NCBI RefSeq assembly: GCF_030271535.1
Contig: NZ_JASCXJ010000006.1
Coordinates: 62,001-126,000, forward strand
Length of the DNA: 64,000 nt
Reading direction: 5' to 3'
Source of the DNA: Nocardiopsis sp. ATB16-24
Lineage (GTDB): Bacteria; Actinomycetota; Actinomycetes; Streptosporangiales; Streptosporangiaceae
The translations under genes and the position numbers were made by a program. Below the pieces are notes generated by a model, which was given only the letters and a program-made list of their open reading frames with translations, made no database searches and was not told the origin of the DNA. Shown in pieces: positions 27,794-39,624 of this stretch. Position 1 is the stretch's first letter, and every line of letters begins with the position of its first letter.

Positions 27794-28153
27794 GTCGCTC
27801 CTGAGGCATCGGTTCGGCGGACACATCCAGGGTGCTGGGAAGGAACGGTCAGGTCCAGGGAAAGTTCACGATCGTACTGTTCGGGGATGTCGAACGTTCT
27901 TCTCGTTCGGGTCGGCCGCCGTGTTCTTCGGGGCGCGTGGTACCGCGGACGACCGTCGGGACACGGCCGAGGATGCCATGCGCAGTGCCCCGGCCGTGTC
28001 CCCGGTGTCCCTGACGGTTGCGAACCCCTTCGACGCGGCACGGGACGCGGAGCTCGCACGGATCACGGTCGGTCGTCCTGAGGAGTACCCTCCGGTCTTC
28101 CTCGACGGAAGGGGTGGTGCTCGTCTCCGTGAGCGCGCAGGCCGGAGAGGGGC
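27794..28153. promoter_or_regulatory. Allantoicase upstream region with phased CGAACG half-sites
   Basis: 360 bp between the uricase stop and the allantoicase start. GTTCG (27879-27883), seven bases, CGAACG (27891-27896), seven bases, CGTTCG (27904-27909) form two inverted repeats sharing an arm, a candidate operator. A plus-strand frame ending at TAG near 28157 has actinobacterial codon use over its last 80 codons but no clear start or homology, so I do not call it a gene. Confidence 0.4.
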
Positions 28154-29050
28154 CTAGACGAAACCCGGCACGGACCTCCAGGCGTCTCCGGGGTCGGGGG
28201 CGTCGTCACGTTCGACCGCGGCCTCGATCCTGCCGTAGGGGCGGTCGGCGGCGAAGAAGACCTCGTTCGGGTTGTCCAGGCCGAACGGTGACAGGTCCAC
28301 CAGGAAGTGATGGTTGTTGGGCATGGAGAAACGGATCTCGGCGACCTGTCGGTGGGCCTCCAGAACGGCCTTGCCCATCTGGTAGAGGGTCTGCTGGAGG
28401 GCGAGGCTGTGCGTCTCGGCGAAGGCCTCCAGACACAGGGCCCGGACGGAGGCGTAGAGGTCGTCGAAGTCGTGGTCCACACCGACGTAGCGCCAGCGGG
28501 CGGTGACGTCGGTGGCGAGGATGCGGTCGTCGGTCTCGGACAGGGTCGTGTACCTGGTCTTGGGATAGCCGCGGAACTCCGAGCCGGTGGACTTGAGCAC
28601 CGTCAGGCCCTCGAAACCGGAGAGCACCCACTCCTCGGCGCCGCTCTTGGTGACGACGGTGGTACGCGTCTCGGCGCCCCGCCGGGAGAAGGCGTGGTCG
28701 TGCGGGCCGCGGGAGGTGGTGATGCGCTCCCAGGAGTACTCGTGGACCTCCTGGCGGGCCCCGTGCACGTAGGGGTGCTCGTCCACGAAATGTCTGGCCA
28801 GTCGGAGGGCGAAGTCCTCGATGGCGCCGACACCGCCCCACTCACGGGCCTTGGCGTAGACGGTGTTCTTCTGGGTGTCGGTCGGCAGGCACGTGCTGTT
28901 GTCGCCGAGGGTGTGGACCGTCTCCAGGTCTCCGCGCAGTTGGGAGGTGACGTTGACGTCCTTGATCCGGTGGACGTCGGTGCCACGGTCGATGTGGACG
29001 AGGCGGACCTCGGCCTTGCCGTACTGGTTCTCTCCGAGTCGGATGCCCAT
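28154..29050 (-). CDS. Urate oxidase (uricase)
   Basis: 298-aa cofactor-independent oxidase turning urate into 5-hydroxyisourate. Tandem T-fold features are seen: LGENQYGKAEVRLVHI, LPTDTQKNTVYAKARE, VLKSTGSEFRGYPKTRYTTL, and MPNNHHFLVDLSPFGLDNPNEVFFA near the end. I chose the ATG at 29050 (MGIRLGENQYG) since GGAG is 9 nt upstream and homologues begin there; an ATG at 29065 is possible. It lies 240 bp downstream of the HIU hydrolase gene on the same strand. Confidence 0.95.
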   Translation of the reverse strand: MGIRLGENQYGKAEVRLVHIDRGTDVHRIKDVNVTSQLRGDLETVHTLGDNSTCLPTDTQKNTVYAKAREWGGVGAIEDFALRLARHFVDEHPYVHGARQEVHEYSWERITTSRGPHDHAFSRRGAETRTTVVTKSGAEEWVLSGFEGLTVLKSTGSEFRGYPKTRYTTLSETDDRILATDVTARWRYVGVDHDFDDLYASVRALCLEAFAETHSLALQQTLYQMGKAVLEAHRQVAEIRFSMPNNHHFLVDLSPFGLDNPNEVFFAADRPYGRIEAAVERDDAPDPGDAWRSVPGFV

Positions 29051-29290
29051 GAGGGTGAACTCCATCGTGTGAGGCGTGCAGGTCACGGCGCGGACGTGCG
29101 CCGTGCGCACAGGGAGGACCGTCATGGTCATGCGCGAGGACCTGTCACGCGCTCGAAGGCCCGGGTCTCACGTCCTGCCGGAGGTGTGCGTGTCCGTCAC
29201 CGCCTTTCGGTCTCCTTCGGGGTCCGTACCGGGGGAGTCGGCGCCGGACGTGCCGGCGGAAGGCCCCCGGCGGCGGAGCCCTCCTCCGGC
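29051..29290. other. Gap between HIU hydrolase and uricase genes
   Basis: 240 bp with no gene that I can support. It may hold a separate uricase promoter; I see no clear operator or terminator in it. Confidence 0.4.
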
Positions 29291-29635
29291 TCAGGAACCC
29301 CGGTAGGTCGAGTAGGCGAACGGGCTCAACAGCAACGGGACGTGGTAGTGCGCGCTCTCGTCGGCGAGGTGGAACACGACGGTGACCTCGGGATAGAACC
29401 CGTGCCGCCCCGAGGCCTCGAAGTAGGCGGCGGTGTCGAAGACGACCCGGTAGAAACCGGTGGCGAGGCGGTCGGGGCCGAGACCGGGCACGCGCCCGTC
29501 CTCGTCGGTGCGTCCCTTCGCGACGGGTTCCCACCTGGTGCGGGCGTCGTCGACGGCGGCCTCCAGCAGCACGGGCACATCGCGGGCCGGAACGCCCAGG
29601 GCGGCGTCGAGGACGTGGGTGGTCACGTGGCTCAT
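29291..29635 (-). CDS. uraH: 5-Hydroxyisourate hydrolase
   Basis: 114-aa transthyretin-like enzyme hydrolysing 5-hydroxyisourate to OHCU. The family signatures are at both ends: THVLDAALGVPARDVPVLLE at the N-terminus and the C-terminal tetrapeptide YRGS. YHVPLLLSPFAYSTY precedes the latter. The start overlaps the stop of the OHCU decarboxylase gene (ATGA), so steps two and three of urate degradation are translationally coupled. Confidence 0.96.
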   Translation of the reverse strand: MSHVTTHVLDAALGVPARDVPVLLEAAVDDARTRWEPVAKGRTDEDGRVPGLGPDRLATGFYRVVFDTAAYFEASGRHGFYPEVTVVFHLADESAHYHVPLLLSPFAYSTYRGS

Positions 29636-30189
29636 GCGTTCTCCTCCAGGAGTTTGACCAGGCGCAGTCCCGCGATCCTACGTAGTTCGTCACCGACCAC
29701 ACGCAGTTCGGTGTCGGGGTCGTGGAAAAGACGGTCCACCAGGTCGATCAGGAGTTCGCGGCTGGAGCGACCACTGGCGCAGACCAGGTAGATCCGCCCG
29801 AACCTGGCCTCGTACTCCTGCTGGGCGAGGGCGAAGATCCGTTGCACACGTAGCGAGGCGTCGTCGGTGTCGGCGGCGAAGGTGGACTGTTCTCCGCGCG
29901 ACCAGGCGGACTCGCCGTCCCGGCCCTCGACTCTCTCTCCGATACGGGGGTGGCGGGCCAGGGCCGTGGCGACCTCGTCCGCGGTGATCGAACGCGCGTG
30001 TCGGTCGGCCGCCTCCAACAAGGCGGTCCGGTCGACGAAAGGCGCCTCGGAGGCCAACGCCCGGACCCAGCGTTCGACGTTCAGGCAGTGCGAGAGCCGG
30101 ACGCGTAGTTCCTTCTCCGACAGGGCGTTCAGGCGGTCGAGACCCGGATCGGCCCCGGGCTCCCGCTCGGTCGAGGTGCTCTCGGGCAT
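29632..30189 (-). CDS. uraD: OHCU decarboxylase
   Basis: 185-aa 2-oxo-4-hydroxy-4-carboxy-5-ureidoimidazoline decarboxylase, producing S-allantoin. It shows HPRIGERV with the catalytic His region, an acidic ADTDDASL segment, FALAQQEYEARFGRIYLVCASGRSSRELL, and a C-terminal helix RIAGLRLVKLL. The ATG at 30189 has AGGAG upstream. It is the first gene of a minus-strand group with HIU hydrolase and uricase. Confidence 0.95.
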   Translation of the reverse strand: MPESTSTEREPGADPGLDRLNALSEKELRVRLSHCLNVERWVRALASEAPFVDRTALLEAADRHARSITADEVATALARHPRIGERVEGRDGESAWSRGEQSTFAADTDDASLRVQRIFALAQQEYEARFGRIYLVCASGRSSRELLIDLVDRLFHDPDTELRVVGDELRRIAGLRLVKLLEENA

Positions 30190-30857
30190 GTGTTCTCCTG
30201 GAGCTCGTGGGTCGGACAGGAGGACACAAGCCGACCCGTGCCGAGCCTTCGTCGTGCGAACAAGAGGTTTCTCACTGCGGATGGAAGGGCCTCTGGTGGA
30301 CAGAAGTGTGGACCTTCCCAGGCTTCTGGCGCAATCGTGTGGAAACAACGGAATGTGGTGCTCATCCCCAAGGTCTTCCGTATCTCCGTACCAAGAAGCA
30401 CCGGGACGGGGCCCTTCAGAGGCCGTGTCGACCCGGGGGGAACTCCGCCGAACGGGATCGGACCGCCCTGGAGAATCTCCTCGCGGCGCCTCGGGCGATG
30501 GCCGAGGTACCCGACGACCGTTCCCGGTCGGGAGGCCTCGACAGGCGTCGGCGGAGACCCCGGCGGTGAACGGGATCCGTACACCGCTCGGCGGAAACGG
30601 TCCCGTGTCCGAGAAGGCGCCCGGACCCTGGAATCGCGACCTCCAGGAAGGGAGGGAACACGGGGGAGAGTCCTCCGGAGACCCACCGTGCACAGGCGAA
30701 CCTTCCGTTACAGGGTTGTGGCCGGAGTGTGTCGTGGGGTGCCTTCCCTTGCCGGCGAGGCTGGGCAAGCGTGGTGGGACGTGGACGACGGACCCGCCGT
30801 GAAGGGATCGGGAGAACGCAACGGGTCCGGCGTCGGCATCTTCGGAAGTTGGAAAGC
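30190..30857. other. 668-bp region without a supported gene
   Basis: It lies between divergent genes (OHCU decarboxylase leftward, lipoprotein rightward), so it must hold two promoters. Frames are open on both strands but with arginine/proline-rich, unconvincing translations. One plus-strand stretch near 30450-30545 (NSAERDRTALENLLAAPRAM) looks helical and may be a relic of a gene. No repeat or mobile-element end was seen. Confidence 0.4.
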
Positions 30858-31208
30858 ATGTTCCCCCACGCGCGTTTCCTCTCGGCGGCCCTTCTCGCGG
30901 TCGTCGTGTCGGTCTCTTCGTCCTGCTCCTCCCAAGACGGGTCGGAGGAGGAGTTCCACCGGCTCCTGACGGAGAGCGGGCTCTCCGCCGCGGAGCTCCG
31001 CATCACACCACCGGACGCCAACGGGTTCTGGTGGGCCACCTATGACGCCACCGACGACTGTCAGTTGCAGTTCAAGTGGGACGGCGGTGACCAGGTGACG
31101 TTCTATGGCGCCCATACGGGCGGATACCTCCAGGAGGCCCCCCAGGACACCTTCGTGGAGAGTCTCGGGCCCACCGACGTGAAACAGGCTTGTGAGGGGG
31201 ACTTCTGA
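30858..31208 (+). CDS. Small secreted lipoprotein of unknown function
   Basis: 116 aa. The signal peptide MFPHARFLSAALLAVVVSV ends in lipobox SSSC, so export and lipidation at the membrane outer face are expected. The mature part (about 85 residues) is acidic and Trp/Gln-rich (GFWWATYDATDDCQLQFKWDGGDQV) with two further cysteines that could form a disulfide. The ATG at 30858 has GGAAAG upstream. I do not recognise a family. A terminator follows and the next gene converges. Confidence 0.75.
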   Translation: MFPHARFLSAALLAVVVSVSSSCSSQDGSEEEFHRLLTESGLSAAELRITPPDANGFWWATYDATDDCQLQFKWDGGDQVTFYGAHTGGYLQEAPQDTFVESLGPTDVKQACEGDF

Positions 31209-31214
31209 GAGACG

Positions 31215-31243
31215 CCGGCCCCGGGCGGCACGCCCGGGGCCGG
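31215..31243. terminator. Terminator between lipoprotein and carboxypeptidase genes
   Basis: Perfect 12-bp stem (31215-31226 with 31232-31243), 5-nt loop, between convergent genes. Confidence 0.8.
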
Positions 31244-31259
31244 ACTCGACTCTCGGGGG

Positions 31260-32519
31260 TCAGCCGCAGTAGGCGGCCTGCCGGCCGATGATGCGGTAGG
31301 GGCAGTCGGCGTAGTCGAGCAGGCGCAGCACGGCCTCTCTGTTGCGGGCCGTCTCACGTGCGATCACCGACGAGGGCGGGTAGAAGCCGCCCCTCGCGGC
31401 GCTGCGCGGATACATCTCGTAGGTGAAGTTGACGATGCGCTGGTCGCCCCACAGCCAGTCGTTGATCGACCCGTCGGTGATGTACAGGTCGCTGGACTGC
31501 TGGGGCGTGTAACCGTTGGCGGCGGCCATGTGCCTGCCCAACGCGGCGTGGGTGTCGTACTCCGCCCGTGTCATCCCGGTGGTGACGTCACTGTAGGTGT
31601 GCCCGAACGGCCACAGGATGAGCTCGCTGTAGGTGTGGAAGTCGATGGCGGTGGTGATCTGCTGTTCGCCGCCCACGACGCGGCTGCGCACGAAGTCGGC
31701 GATCACGCGCACCTCGGTGGCGGACTCGGGTGCCGAACCGCGGTAGGTGCTGCTGCTCGGGTTGCTCGAAGACCCTCCACAGCAGCCCCACCTGTAGTCC
31801 CAGTTACGGTTGAGGTCCGTGCCCACCGCGGAGGAGCCCGCGTTGGGCTGGCGGTTCTTGCGCCAGTTGCGCCAGGAGCTGCCCGCCATGTCGTACTCGC
31901 TGCCGTCGGGGTTGACGTTGGGCAGGATCCAGATCTCACGGTTGTCGACCAGACGGGTGATCCGGGGGTCGCTGCCGTACTCGTCGGTGAGCAGACGCAT
32001 CAGGTAGACGGCCATCTCCACGGTGAGATGCTCGCGCGCGTGCTGGGCGTGGACGAACAGGACCTCGGGTTCGTTCTCGTCCACGCGCACGTTGTCGCTG
32101 ATCTTGACCGCCACCAGGTCGCGTCCTTGGTGGGAACGCCCGATGACCGACTTCGCCGCGATACGGGGGTTGTCCGCCACCATCTGATCGATGACGCCGA
32201 GCAGTTCGCCGTAGGTGGTGTAACCGGAGTCGGGGCCGGCGAAGGGAACCGGCAGGTCGAGTACCTCGACGTCGTAGCCCAGGTCGCCGATCGCCTCGGC
32301 GTCGTCGGGGGTGGCGGTGACCAGGACCGAGTCGTCACCGACCTGGTCGATGGCCGCGCCGGTGGCGGTGATCTCCGTGCGGTCCTGAGCGGTGGTGGCG
32401 CCGCGGACCTCGTAGAGGTCGTAGGAGGGTTCGGCGATGGCGCTGCCGGAGGGCAGGGCGCTCAGGAAGAGCGCGCCGGCGGCCAGGGGAACGAGGAATC
32501 TGCGAAGGACGGATGCCAC
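31260..32519 (-). CDS. Secreted zinc carboxypeptidase, M14 family
   Basis: 419-aa metallocarboxypeptidase resembling carboxypeptidase T. A Sec signal peptide covers about residues 1-29 (ends ALPSGSAIA). A propeptide-like region follows, then the M14 domain: zinc ligands HAREH (H and E) and the later DFHTYSE histidine, substrate-binding NPDG and NRNWDYRWG, and catalytic Glu in FTYEMYP. C-terminal cysteines may form a disulfide. The GTG start has GGAGG upstream. It probably removes C-terminal residues from extracellular peptides; it has no obvious link to the purine genes. Confidence 0.93.
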   Translation of the reverse strand: MASVLRRFLVPLAAGALFLSALPSGSAIAEPSYDLYEVRGATTAQDRTEITATGAAIDQVGDDSVLVTATPDDAEAIGDLGYDVEVLDLPVPFAGPDSGYTTYGELLGVIDQMVADNPRIAAKSVIGRSHQGRDLVAVKISDNVRVDENEPEVLFVHAQHAREHLTVEMAVYLMRLLTDEYGSDPRITRLVDNREIWILPNVNPDGSEYDMAGSSWRNWRKNRQPNAGSSAVGTDLNRNWDYRWGCCGGSSSNPSSSTYRGSAPESATEVRVIADFVRSRVVGGEQQITTAIDFHTYSELILWPFGHTYSDVTTGMTRAEYDTHAALGRHMAAANGYTPQQSSDLYITDGSINDWLWGDQRIVNFTYEMYPRSAARGGFYPPSSVIARETARNREAVLRLLDYADCPYRIIGRQAAYCG

Positions 32520-32532
32520 GATGCCTCCATGA

Positions 32533-34866
<2,334 letters not shown>

Positions 34867-34984
34867 CCGGACCCTCGCACCGGGCGGTTCGGTGGACTCC
34901 GCTTCTCCGTCGGCGAACCCGGGCGTCACGGGATTCTGAAGGCGTCGCACCGTGGGCGCCGGAGGTTCTCCCCGTTCGGACGCC

Positions 34985-35090
34985 CGGGTGAGGGAGGGCT
35001 GCGCGGAGCGGCCTTTGAGGGTGGGGGAGGGTGACGGGTGAGGGAGGGCTGCGCGGAGCGGCCTTTGAGGGTGGGGGAGGGTGACGGGTG
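34985..35090. repeat. 50-bp direct tandem repeat, two full copies
   Basis: Copies at 34985-35034 and 35035-35084 appear identical, and the first bases of a third (CGGGTG) follow. The unit is very G-rich at its end (GGGTGGGGGAGGG then GGG), a four-tract pattern that could form a G-quadruplex. It fills most of the gap between the convergent leuA and DUF2625 genes. Confidence 0.9.
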
Positions 35091-35111
35091 GGCGGTCCCG
35101 CCCGTCACCCC

Positions 35112-35822
35112 TCAGAGCAGGCCGAAGGGTCCCGGGTCGGGTCGGCCGGACGTGACGCACAACTCTCGGTGCGTGTCGGTCAGCTCGTCGAGTGGCACGG
35201 GGCGACGCGAGGTCGCCGCCATGTCCGCCCGTGCCTCGCAAGAGGAGGGCGGAGGGCGAAGGGCCAGGCCCTGGGACGGGTCCAGCGCCGCGACCTCCTC
35301 CCGCCAGCCGGGCCAGCGCAGGCCCTGGTAGAAATCCTCCAGGTGTCCTTCCAGCATCCACAGCATCCAACCGGCGTAGGTGGCCTCCAAGGGCTCCCAC
35401 TCCAGGGAGTCGGGGGAGAAGTAGACCATCCGACCGGGCTTGCCGGGGCACCTCTCGTCCTCGGTGCCGGGACCGTTGAGGGCGAACACCCCGCCCAGCA
35501 CGTCGTGGGCGACCACCAGCCGTAATGGCGGTCCGTAGACCACGGCCGCACTCAGGTCGTTGACCTCGCCCATCCCGGGCAGCCGTGGTCCGCCGCCTCC
35601 GTGTACGCGCACCCAACCGCCGTCCAGGAGCAGTCCGCCGCATTCCAGCGCCATCGCTCCCAGGAAGGAACGGGCGGTCACCTGTAGTCGGTGCAGGCAG
35701 GTGCGTCCCTGTGCGGGGGTCACGGGAAGTACGGACACCGGGATCGCGCTTCGGGCCAGATAGTCGGACAGCACTGGCCAGGCGGGCTGCTCTACCTCGA
35801 CCAGCTCACTCAGTTCGCGCAT
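35112..35822 (-). CDS. DUF2625 family protein
   Basis: 236 aa. The start MRELSELVEVEQPAWPVL and the core QVTARSFLGAMALECGGLLLDGGWVRVHGGGG, VAHDVLGGVFALNG, MVYFSPDSLEWEPLE and FYQGLRWPGWREEV match the DUF2625 family as I recall it. No catalytic function is known. The family resembles SMI1/Knr4-like proteins in its Trp-rich ligand-like patches, an impression only. I chose the ATG at 35822; the frame is open further upstream with poor composition. A long hairpin lies upstream, so it is not co-transcribed with the CAP gene. Confidence 0.8.
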   Translation of the reverse strand: MRELSELVEVEQPAWPVLSDYLARSAIPVSVLPVTPAQGRTCLHRLQVTARSFLGAMALECGGLLLDGGWVRVHGGGGPRLPGMGEVNDLSAAVVYGPPLRLVVAHDVLGGVFALNGPGTEDERCPGKPGRMVYFSPDSLEWEPLEATYAGWMLWMLEGHLEDFYQGLRWPGWREEVAALDPSQGLALRPPPSSCEARADMAATSRRPVPLDELTDTHRELCVTSGRPDPGPFGLL

Positions 35823-35963
35823 GAAGACCTTCCGTCGGGGGCGCAGGGAACCGCGGCGACGGCCAAGGTTACCGGCAGGTGAGGACGCACCGGCCGAAGC
35901 CCTCGGGGGAACACGGTGGACCGTCGGTCGTTCGGCGACGCTGCTCGTCCCTGAGGGGAGGAA

Positions 35964-36004
35964 CGTGTCGGGCCGTCGTCCTTCAAGGACGACGGCCCGA
36001 CACG
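35964..36004 (-). terminator. Long terminator hairpin after the CAP-domain gene
   Basis: A near-complete palindrome with 20-bp arms (35964-35983 with 35985-36004) centred on CCTTCAAGG; in practice about 18 bp with a short loop. It begins 16 nt beyond the stop of the minus-strand CAP gene. Confidence 0.8.
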
Positions 36005-36019
36005 TGGGGGAGGAAGAGG

Positions 36020-36916
36020 TCACTCCCAGCCGAACTTCTGGGTCCAGGCGTTGCCGGACTCACCGACACCGATCGACACCAGACCGCAGTTGAGGATGTT
36101 CGCACGGTGCCCGGGGCTGTTCATCCAGGCGTTCATCACTTGCTGAGGGCTGGTCTGCCCCTTGGCGACGTTCTCCGCGCCCCAGGCGCTGTAGCCGTGG
36201 CGTCGGGCCCGCTCCCCGGGGCCCTCGCCCTCGGGGCTCTGGTGGCTCATGTAGTTGCGCCGGTCCATGTCCTCGCTGTGTTCCTGGGCCGCGGAGGTCA
36301 GTCGGGAGTCCACCCGCAGTGGACCGCATCCGGCCGCGGCGCGTTCGGAGTTGACGAGTGTCACGACCTGGTCGGTCACCGAGTTGGAGGAGGATCCACC
36401 TCCTCCTCCACCGTTACCGCCGCCGCCCCCGCCGCCGGATCCGCCCCCGCCGCCGGATCCGCCGCCGCCTCCGGAACCGGTGCCGCCACCGCCGCCGGAT
36501 CCACCGCCACCGTCGGATCCACCGCCGCCGGTACCGGACTCCTCCTCCGCTCCGGGGTCCTCCGGGGCGGAGGAGGCCGTCACGTCGGCACTCTGGGGTT
36601 CGTGGTCGGACGGCACCGGTCGTTCCCGTTCCGGTGTCTGGGAGGGTGAGGCGAAGAAGTCGTCCTCGGAGGGCTCGGGTGCGAGGGAGTCATCGGTGAT
36701 CGCTTCGCCGATCTGCCCTGTCTGCCCCGGGGTCTGGCCGTCCGCAGTGTTCTGGAAGGGGTTGAGGCTCTCACCGACCCCACCGGCCAACAACATGGCC
36801 GCGACCACCAGGCCTACCGGTATCGCGGCGAGGGCGGCCGCGAGCGGTACTCTGCGGCCCTTCGAGCGGTGCCTGCGGGCGCTCGTCCTGCGCCTTCCTC
36901 GGCGGCCACGCGCCAT
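36020..36916 (-). CDS. Membrane-anchored CAP/SCP-domain protein with poly-glycine linker
   Basis: 298 aa. A basic N-terminus (RGRRGRRRTSARRHRSKGRR) and one membrane helix (about 24-45) anchor it. An acidic Ser/Glu region and a glycine-rich linker of about 45 residues, interrupted by Ser, Asp, Thr and Asn, lead to a C-terminal CAP domain (VTLVNSERAAAGCGPLRVD, HSEDMDRRNYMSHQSPEG, AWGAENVAKG, NAWMNSPGHRANILN). Bacterial CAP domains are extracellular and of varied or unknown activity; the CAP His/Glu positions are largely retained. The ATG at 36916 has AAGGAGAG upstream. It is divergent from recO. Confidence 0.88.
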   Translation of the reverse strand: MARGRRGRRRTSARRHRSKGRRVPLAAALAAIPVGLVVAAMLLAGGVGESLNPFQNTADGQTPGQTGQIGEAITDDSLAPEPSEDDFFASPSQTPERERPVPSDHEPQSADVTASSAPEDPGAEEESGTGGGGSDGGGGSGGGGGTGSGGGGGSGGGGGSGGGGGGGNGGGGGGSSSNSVTDQVVTLVNSERAAAGCGPLRVDSRLTSAAQEHSEDMDRRNYMSHQSPEGEGPGERARRHGYSAWGAENVAKGQTSPQQVMNAWMNSPGHRANILNCGLVSIGVGESGNAWTQKFGWE

Positions 36917-37183
36917 AACGCTCTCCTTGGATCTGTCAGACGCACCGCGGTCCGGTGGGGACATCCCGCGGTGGAGGGGAGGAACTCGCCCAAGCGCTCT
37001 ACCGGCGCCGGGGGTGCGCGGATGCGCGCGGTGGCGCCATGGGGGGACGGTGAACCCCACCCCGAACTCCCTAGCGCGTGAGAGTAGAGCAAATGTCCCC
37101 AAAAGGGAAACTAAACTGTGACAAAGCTGGTCAGGGTAGGGCTCCTGGAGTCGGCGGTCCGCCGTATCCGTGACAATGGGGGT

Positions 37184-37915
37184 GTGAGTCTCTACCGCGA
37201 TGAGGGTGTCGTCCTGCGCAACCAGAAGTTGGGTGAGGCCGACCGCATCGTCACCCTCCTGACCCGTCGTACGGGCCTGGTCCGCGCCGTCGGCAAGGGG
37301 GTGCGCCGCACCAAGTCCCGCTTCGGCGCCCGCCTGGAACCGTGCACCCATGTCGACCTGCAACTGCACGCCGGGCGCACTCTGGACGTCATCACCCAGG
37401 CCGAGACGGTGCGCGCCTACGGTGAGGCGGTCGTGTCCGACTACGCCCGCTACACCGCGGCCACCGCGATGCTGGAGACGGCCGAGAAGATCGTCGCGGT
37501 GGAGAAGGACCCCGCGCTGCGTCAGTTCCTCCTGCTCATCGGTGCCCTGCGCACCCTGGGCGAGGGACGCCACGACTCCCGCCTGGTCCTGGACGCCTAT
37601 CTGCTGCGCTCGCTCGCCGTCGCCGGATACGCCCCGGCGCTGACGGAGTGCGCCCGCTGCGGCAGTCGGGGGGAGCATCGCGCGTTCGCCGTCCACGCGG
37701 GGGGTATGGTCTGCTCGGTGTGCCGTCCCCACGGCTCCGTGCACCCGTCCCCCGACACCCTCCGGCTGATGTCGGCGCTGCTCGGAGGGGACTGGGAGGG
37801 CGCGGACGCCAGCGAGGGCGGACATCGCTCCGAGTGCAGCGGGTTGGTCGCGGCCTATCTGCAGTGGCACCTGGAGAACGGAATCCGATCACTGCGCCAT
37901 GTGGAGCGTTCTTGA
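37184..37915 (+). CDS. recO: DNA repair protein RecO
   Basis: 243-aa RecFOR-pathway mediator that helps RecA load on SSB-coated DNA. The N-terminal OB fold ([37 protein letters not shown]) and the zinc-finger cysteines CARCG...CSVC are present. I chose GTG at 37184, where homology begins. A GACAAT box 7-12 nt upstream suggests a leaderless transcript. An upstream ATG at 37118 would add 22 residues. The uppS start overlaps the end. Confidence 0.9.
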   Translation: MSLYRDEGVVLRNQKLGEADRIVTLLTRRTGLVRAVGKGVRRTKSRFGARLEPCTHVDLQLHAGRTLDVITQAETVRAYGEAVVSDYARYTAATAMLETAEKIVAVEKDPALRQFLLLIGALRTLGEGRHDSRLVLDAYLLRSLAVAGYAPALTECARCGSRGEHRAFAVHAGGMVCSVCRPHGSVHPSPDTLRLMSALLGGDWEGADASEGGHRSECSGLVAAYLQWHLENGIRSLRHVERS

Positions 37916-38733
37916 GCCTGTTCAGCTTCGACACCGGTAAACGGCGGGAGTACGCCGCGCCCGTCCCGCACCCCAGTGGCGACCGGCCGCCCCGGCTGCC
38001 CGCCGACCTGGTCCCCCGGCACGTGGCCGTGGTCATGGACGGCAACGGCCGCTGGGCCAAGGAACGCGGATTGGCGCGCACCGAAGGTCACAAGGCGGGT
38101 GAGTCCTCGCTCTTCGACGTGATCGAGGGCGCCCTGGAGATGGGGATCCCCAACCTGTCCGCCTATGCCTTCTCCACCGAGAACTGGAAGCGTTCCCCGG
38201 ACGAGGTGCGCTTCCTGATGGGCTTCAACCGCGACACCATTCGCAGGCGCCGTGACGAACTGCACGCACGTGGTGTGCGCATCAGGTGGGCCGGGCGTTC
38301 GGGACGGTTGTGGAAGAGCGTCGTCAAGGAGCTTCGGGACGCCGAGGAGATGACGCGTGACAACACCGCGATGACCCTCCAGTTCTGTGTGAACTACGGA
38401 GGCCAGGCCGAGATCGTCGACGCGGCCCGGGAACTGGCCCGCAAGGCCGCCGCGGGGCTGCTCTCACCGGAGAAGATCACCGAGGAGACCCTGGCCCGGC
38501 ACCTGTACGCTCCCGACGTTCCACCGGTGGACCTGTTCGTGCGCTCCTCCGGTGAACAGCGCACGTCCAACTTCCTGCTGTGGCAGTCCGCCTACGCCGA
38601 GTTCGTGTTCCTCGACACGCTCTGGCCCGACTTCGACCGCCGTGACCTGTGGCGGGCGTGCGAGATCTACGCGAGCCGGGACCGCCGCTACGGCGGTGCC
38701 GTGCCCAACCCCGTCAAGGAGGAGAAGAAGTGA
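37912..38733 (+). CDS. uppS: Undecaprenyl-type cis-prenyl diphosphate synthase
   Basis: 273-aa cytosolic enzyme making the long-chain polyprenyl diphosphate carrier for peptidoglycan and wall polymers. It has [17 protein letters not shown] with the catalytic Asp, [17 protein letters not shown], and [21 protein letters not shown] with the conserved Arg and Ser. TTG at 37912 overlaps the recO stop (TTGA) and gives the family start fMet-SLFSFD. The SGNH hydrolase gene starts within its stop (GTGA), so recO, uppS and the hydrolase are coupled. Confidence 0.94.
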   Translation: MSLFSFDTGKRREYAAPVPHPSGDRPPRLPADLVPRHVAVVMDGNGRWAKERGLARTEGHKAGESSLFDVIEGALEMGIPNLSAYAFSTENWKRSPDEVRFLMGFNRDTIRRRRDELHARGVRIRWAGRSGRLWKSVVKELRDAEEMTRDNTAMTLQFCVNYGGQAEIVDAARELARKAAAGLLSPEKITEETLARHLYAPDVPPVDLFVRSSGEQRTSNFLLWQSAYAEFVFLDTLWPDFDRRDLWRACEIYASRDRRYGGAVPNPVKEEKK

Positions 38734-39533
38734 CGACAGGTGGTCCGGACGGCTCGGTGCTGAGCCGGGGAATGTCGTTGGTGTCGGTGGGAGACAGTTT
38801 CACCGAGGGCGTGGGTGATCCCTACCCGAGCCCGGGGACGGGCTTTCGCGGCTGGGCGGACCGGCTCGCCGAGCACCTGGCCGACCACCTCGGCGAGATC
38901 GAGTACGCGAACCTGGCGGTACGCGGCAAACTCATGCGACAGATCATCACCGATCAGCTCCCGCCCGCCGTGGAGATGGCCCCGGACCTGGTCACGCTGA
39001 GCGCGGGCGGCAACGACCTGCTGCGTCCGGGCGGGGACCCCGAGCGGATGGCCCGCATCCTGGAGGCCGCGGTCAGGCGTCTACGGGGTGCGGGCAGCCA
39101 GGTGGTGCTGTTCACCGGCGTCAACATCTCCAAGGGCTACATGCGCGGCACCATCGGCCTGTTCGCGCGTTACTACATGCACATCCGGGCCATCGCCGAC
39201 GCGCACGGCTGCTTCCTGGTGGACCAGTGGTCCATGAAGGTGCTCACCGACCCCCGGGCCTGGGACGAGGACCGGCTGCACATGTCCCCGGAGGGGCACC
39301 GCCGTCTGGCGTTGCGCGTGGCCGAGGTGCTGGGTGTGCCGGTGGCCGAACGCTGGGACGAGCCCTGGCCCGAGCGTGAGCCGGTCGCCTGGAGCCAGGC
39401 GCGCCGTGAGGATCTGGCCTGGGTACGCGATTCGCTCGGGCCGTGGATCGGACGACGTCTGACCGGGCGGTCCTCGGGGGACTCGGTCACGGCCAAGCGT
39501 CCGGAACTGGTCCGGATGACCAAGGACCGCTGA
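38730..39533 (+). CDS. SGNH/GDSL hydrolase coupled to uppS
   Basis: 267-aa esterase or lipase-like enzyme with block [11 protein letters not shown] (Ser nucleophile), a Gly block LAVRGK, block [14 protein letters not shown], and block [14 protein letters not shown] with catalytic Asp/His. There is no signal peptide, so it should act in the cytoplasm. The GTG at 38730 overlaps the uppS stop and has GGAGG upstream. The C-terminus [20 protein letters not shown] is nearly identical to that of the next gene. Substrate unknown. Confidence 0.88.
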   Translation: MTTGGPDGSVLSRGMSLVSVGDSFTEGVGDPYPSPGTGFRGWADRLAEHLADHLGEIEYANLAVRGKLMRQIITDQLPPAVEMAPDLVTLSAGGNDLLRPGGDPERMARILEAAVRRLRGAGSQVVLFTGVNISKGYMRGTIGLFARYYMHIRAIADAHGCFLVDQWSMKVLTDPRAWDEDRLHMSPEGHRRLALRVAEVLGVPVAERWDEPWPEREPVAWSQARREDLAWVRDSLGPWIGRRLTGRSSGDSVTAKRPELVRMTKDR

Positions 39534-39624
39534 GGCGTTCCTGATGTGAGATGGCCCTCAAAACCCCGAAGAGCATCAACCTACTGTCGCGTAACCATGA
39601 CGCTGAGCCGGATCATGTCGCACT

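Noticed and set aside
27921-28157. Plus-strand small gene between allantoicase and uricase genes
   Set aside because: Gene-like third positions over 80 codons, but no convincing start, ribosome site or family, and it fills the allantoicase promoter region.
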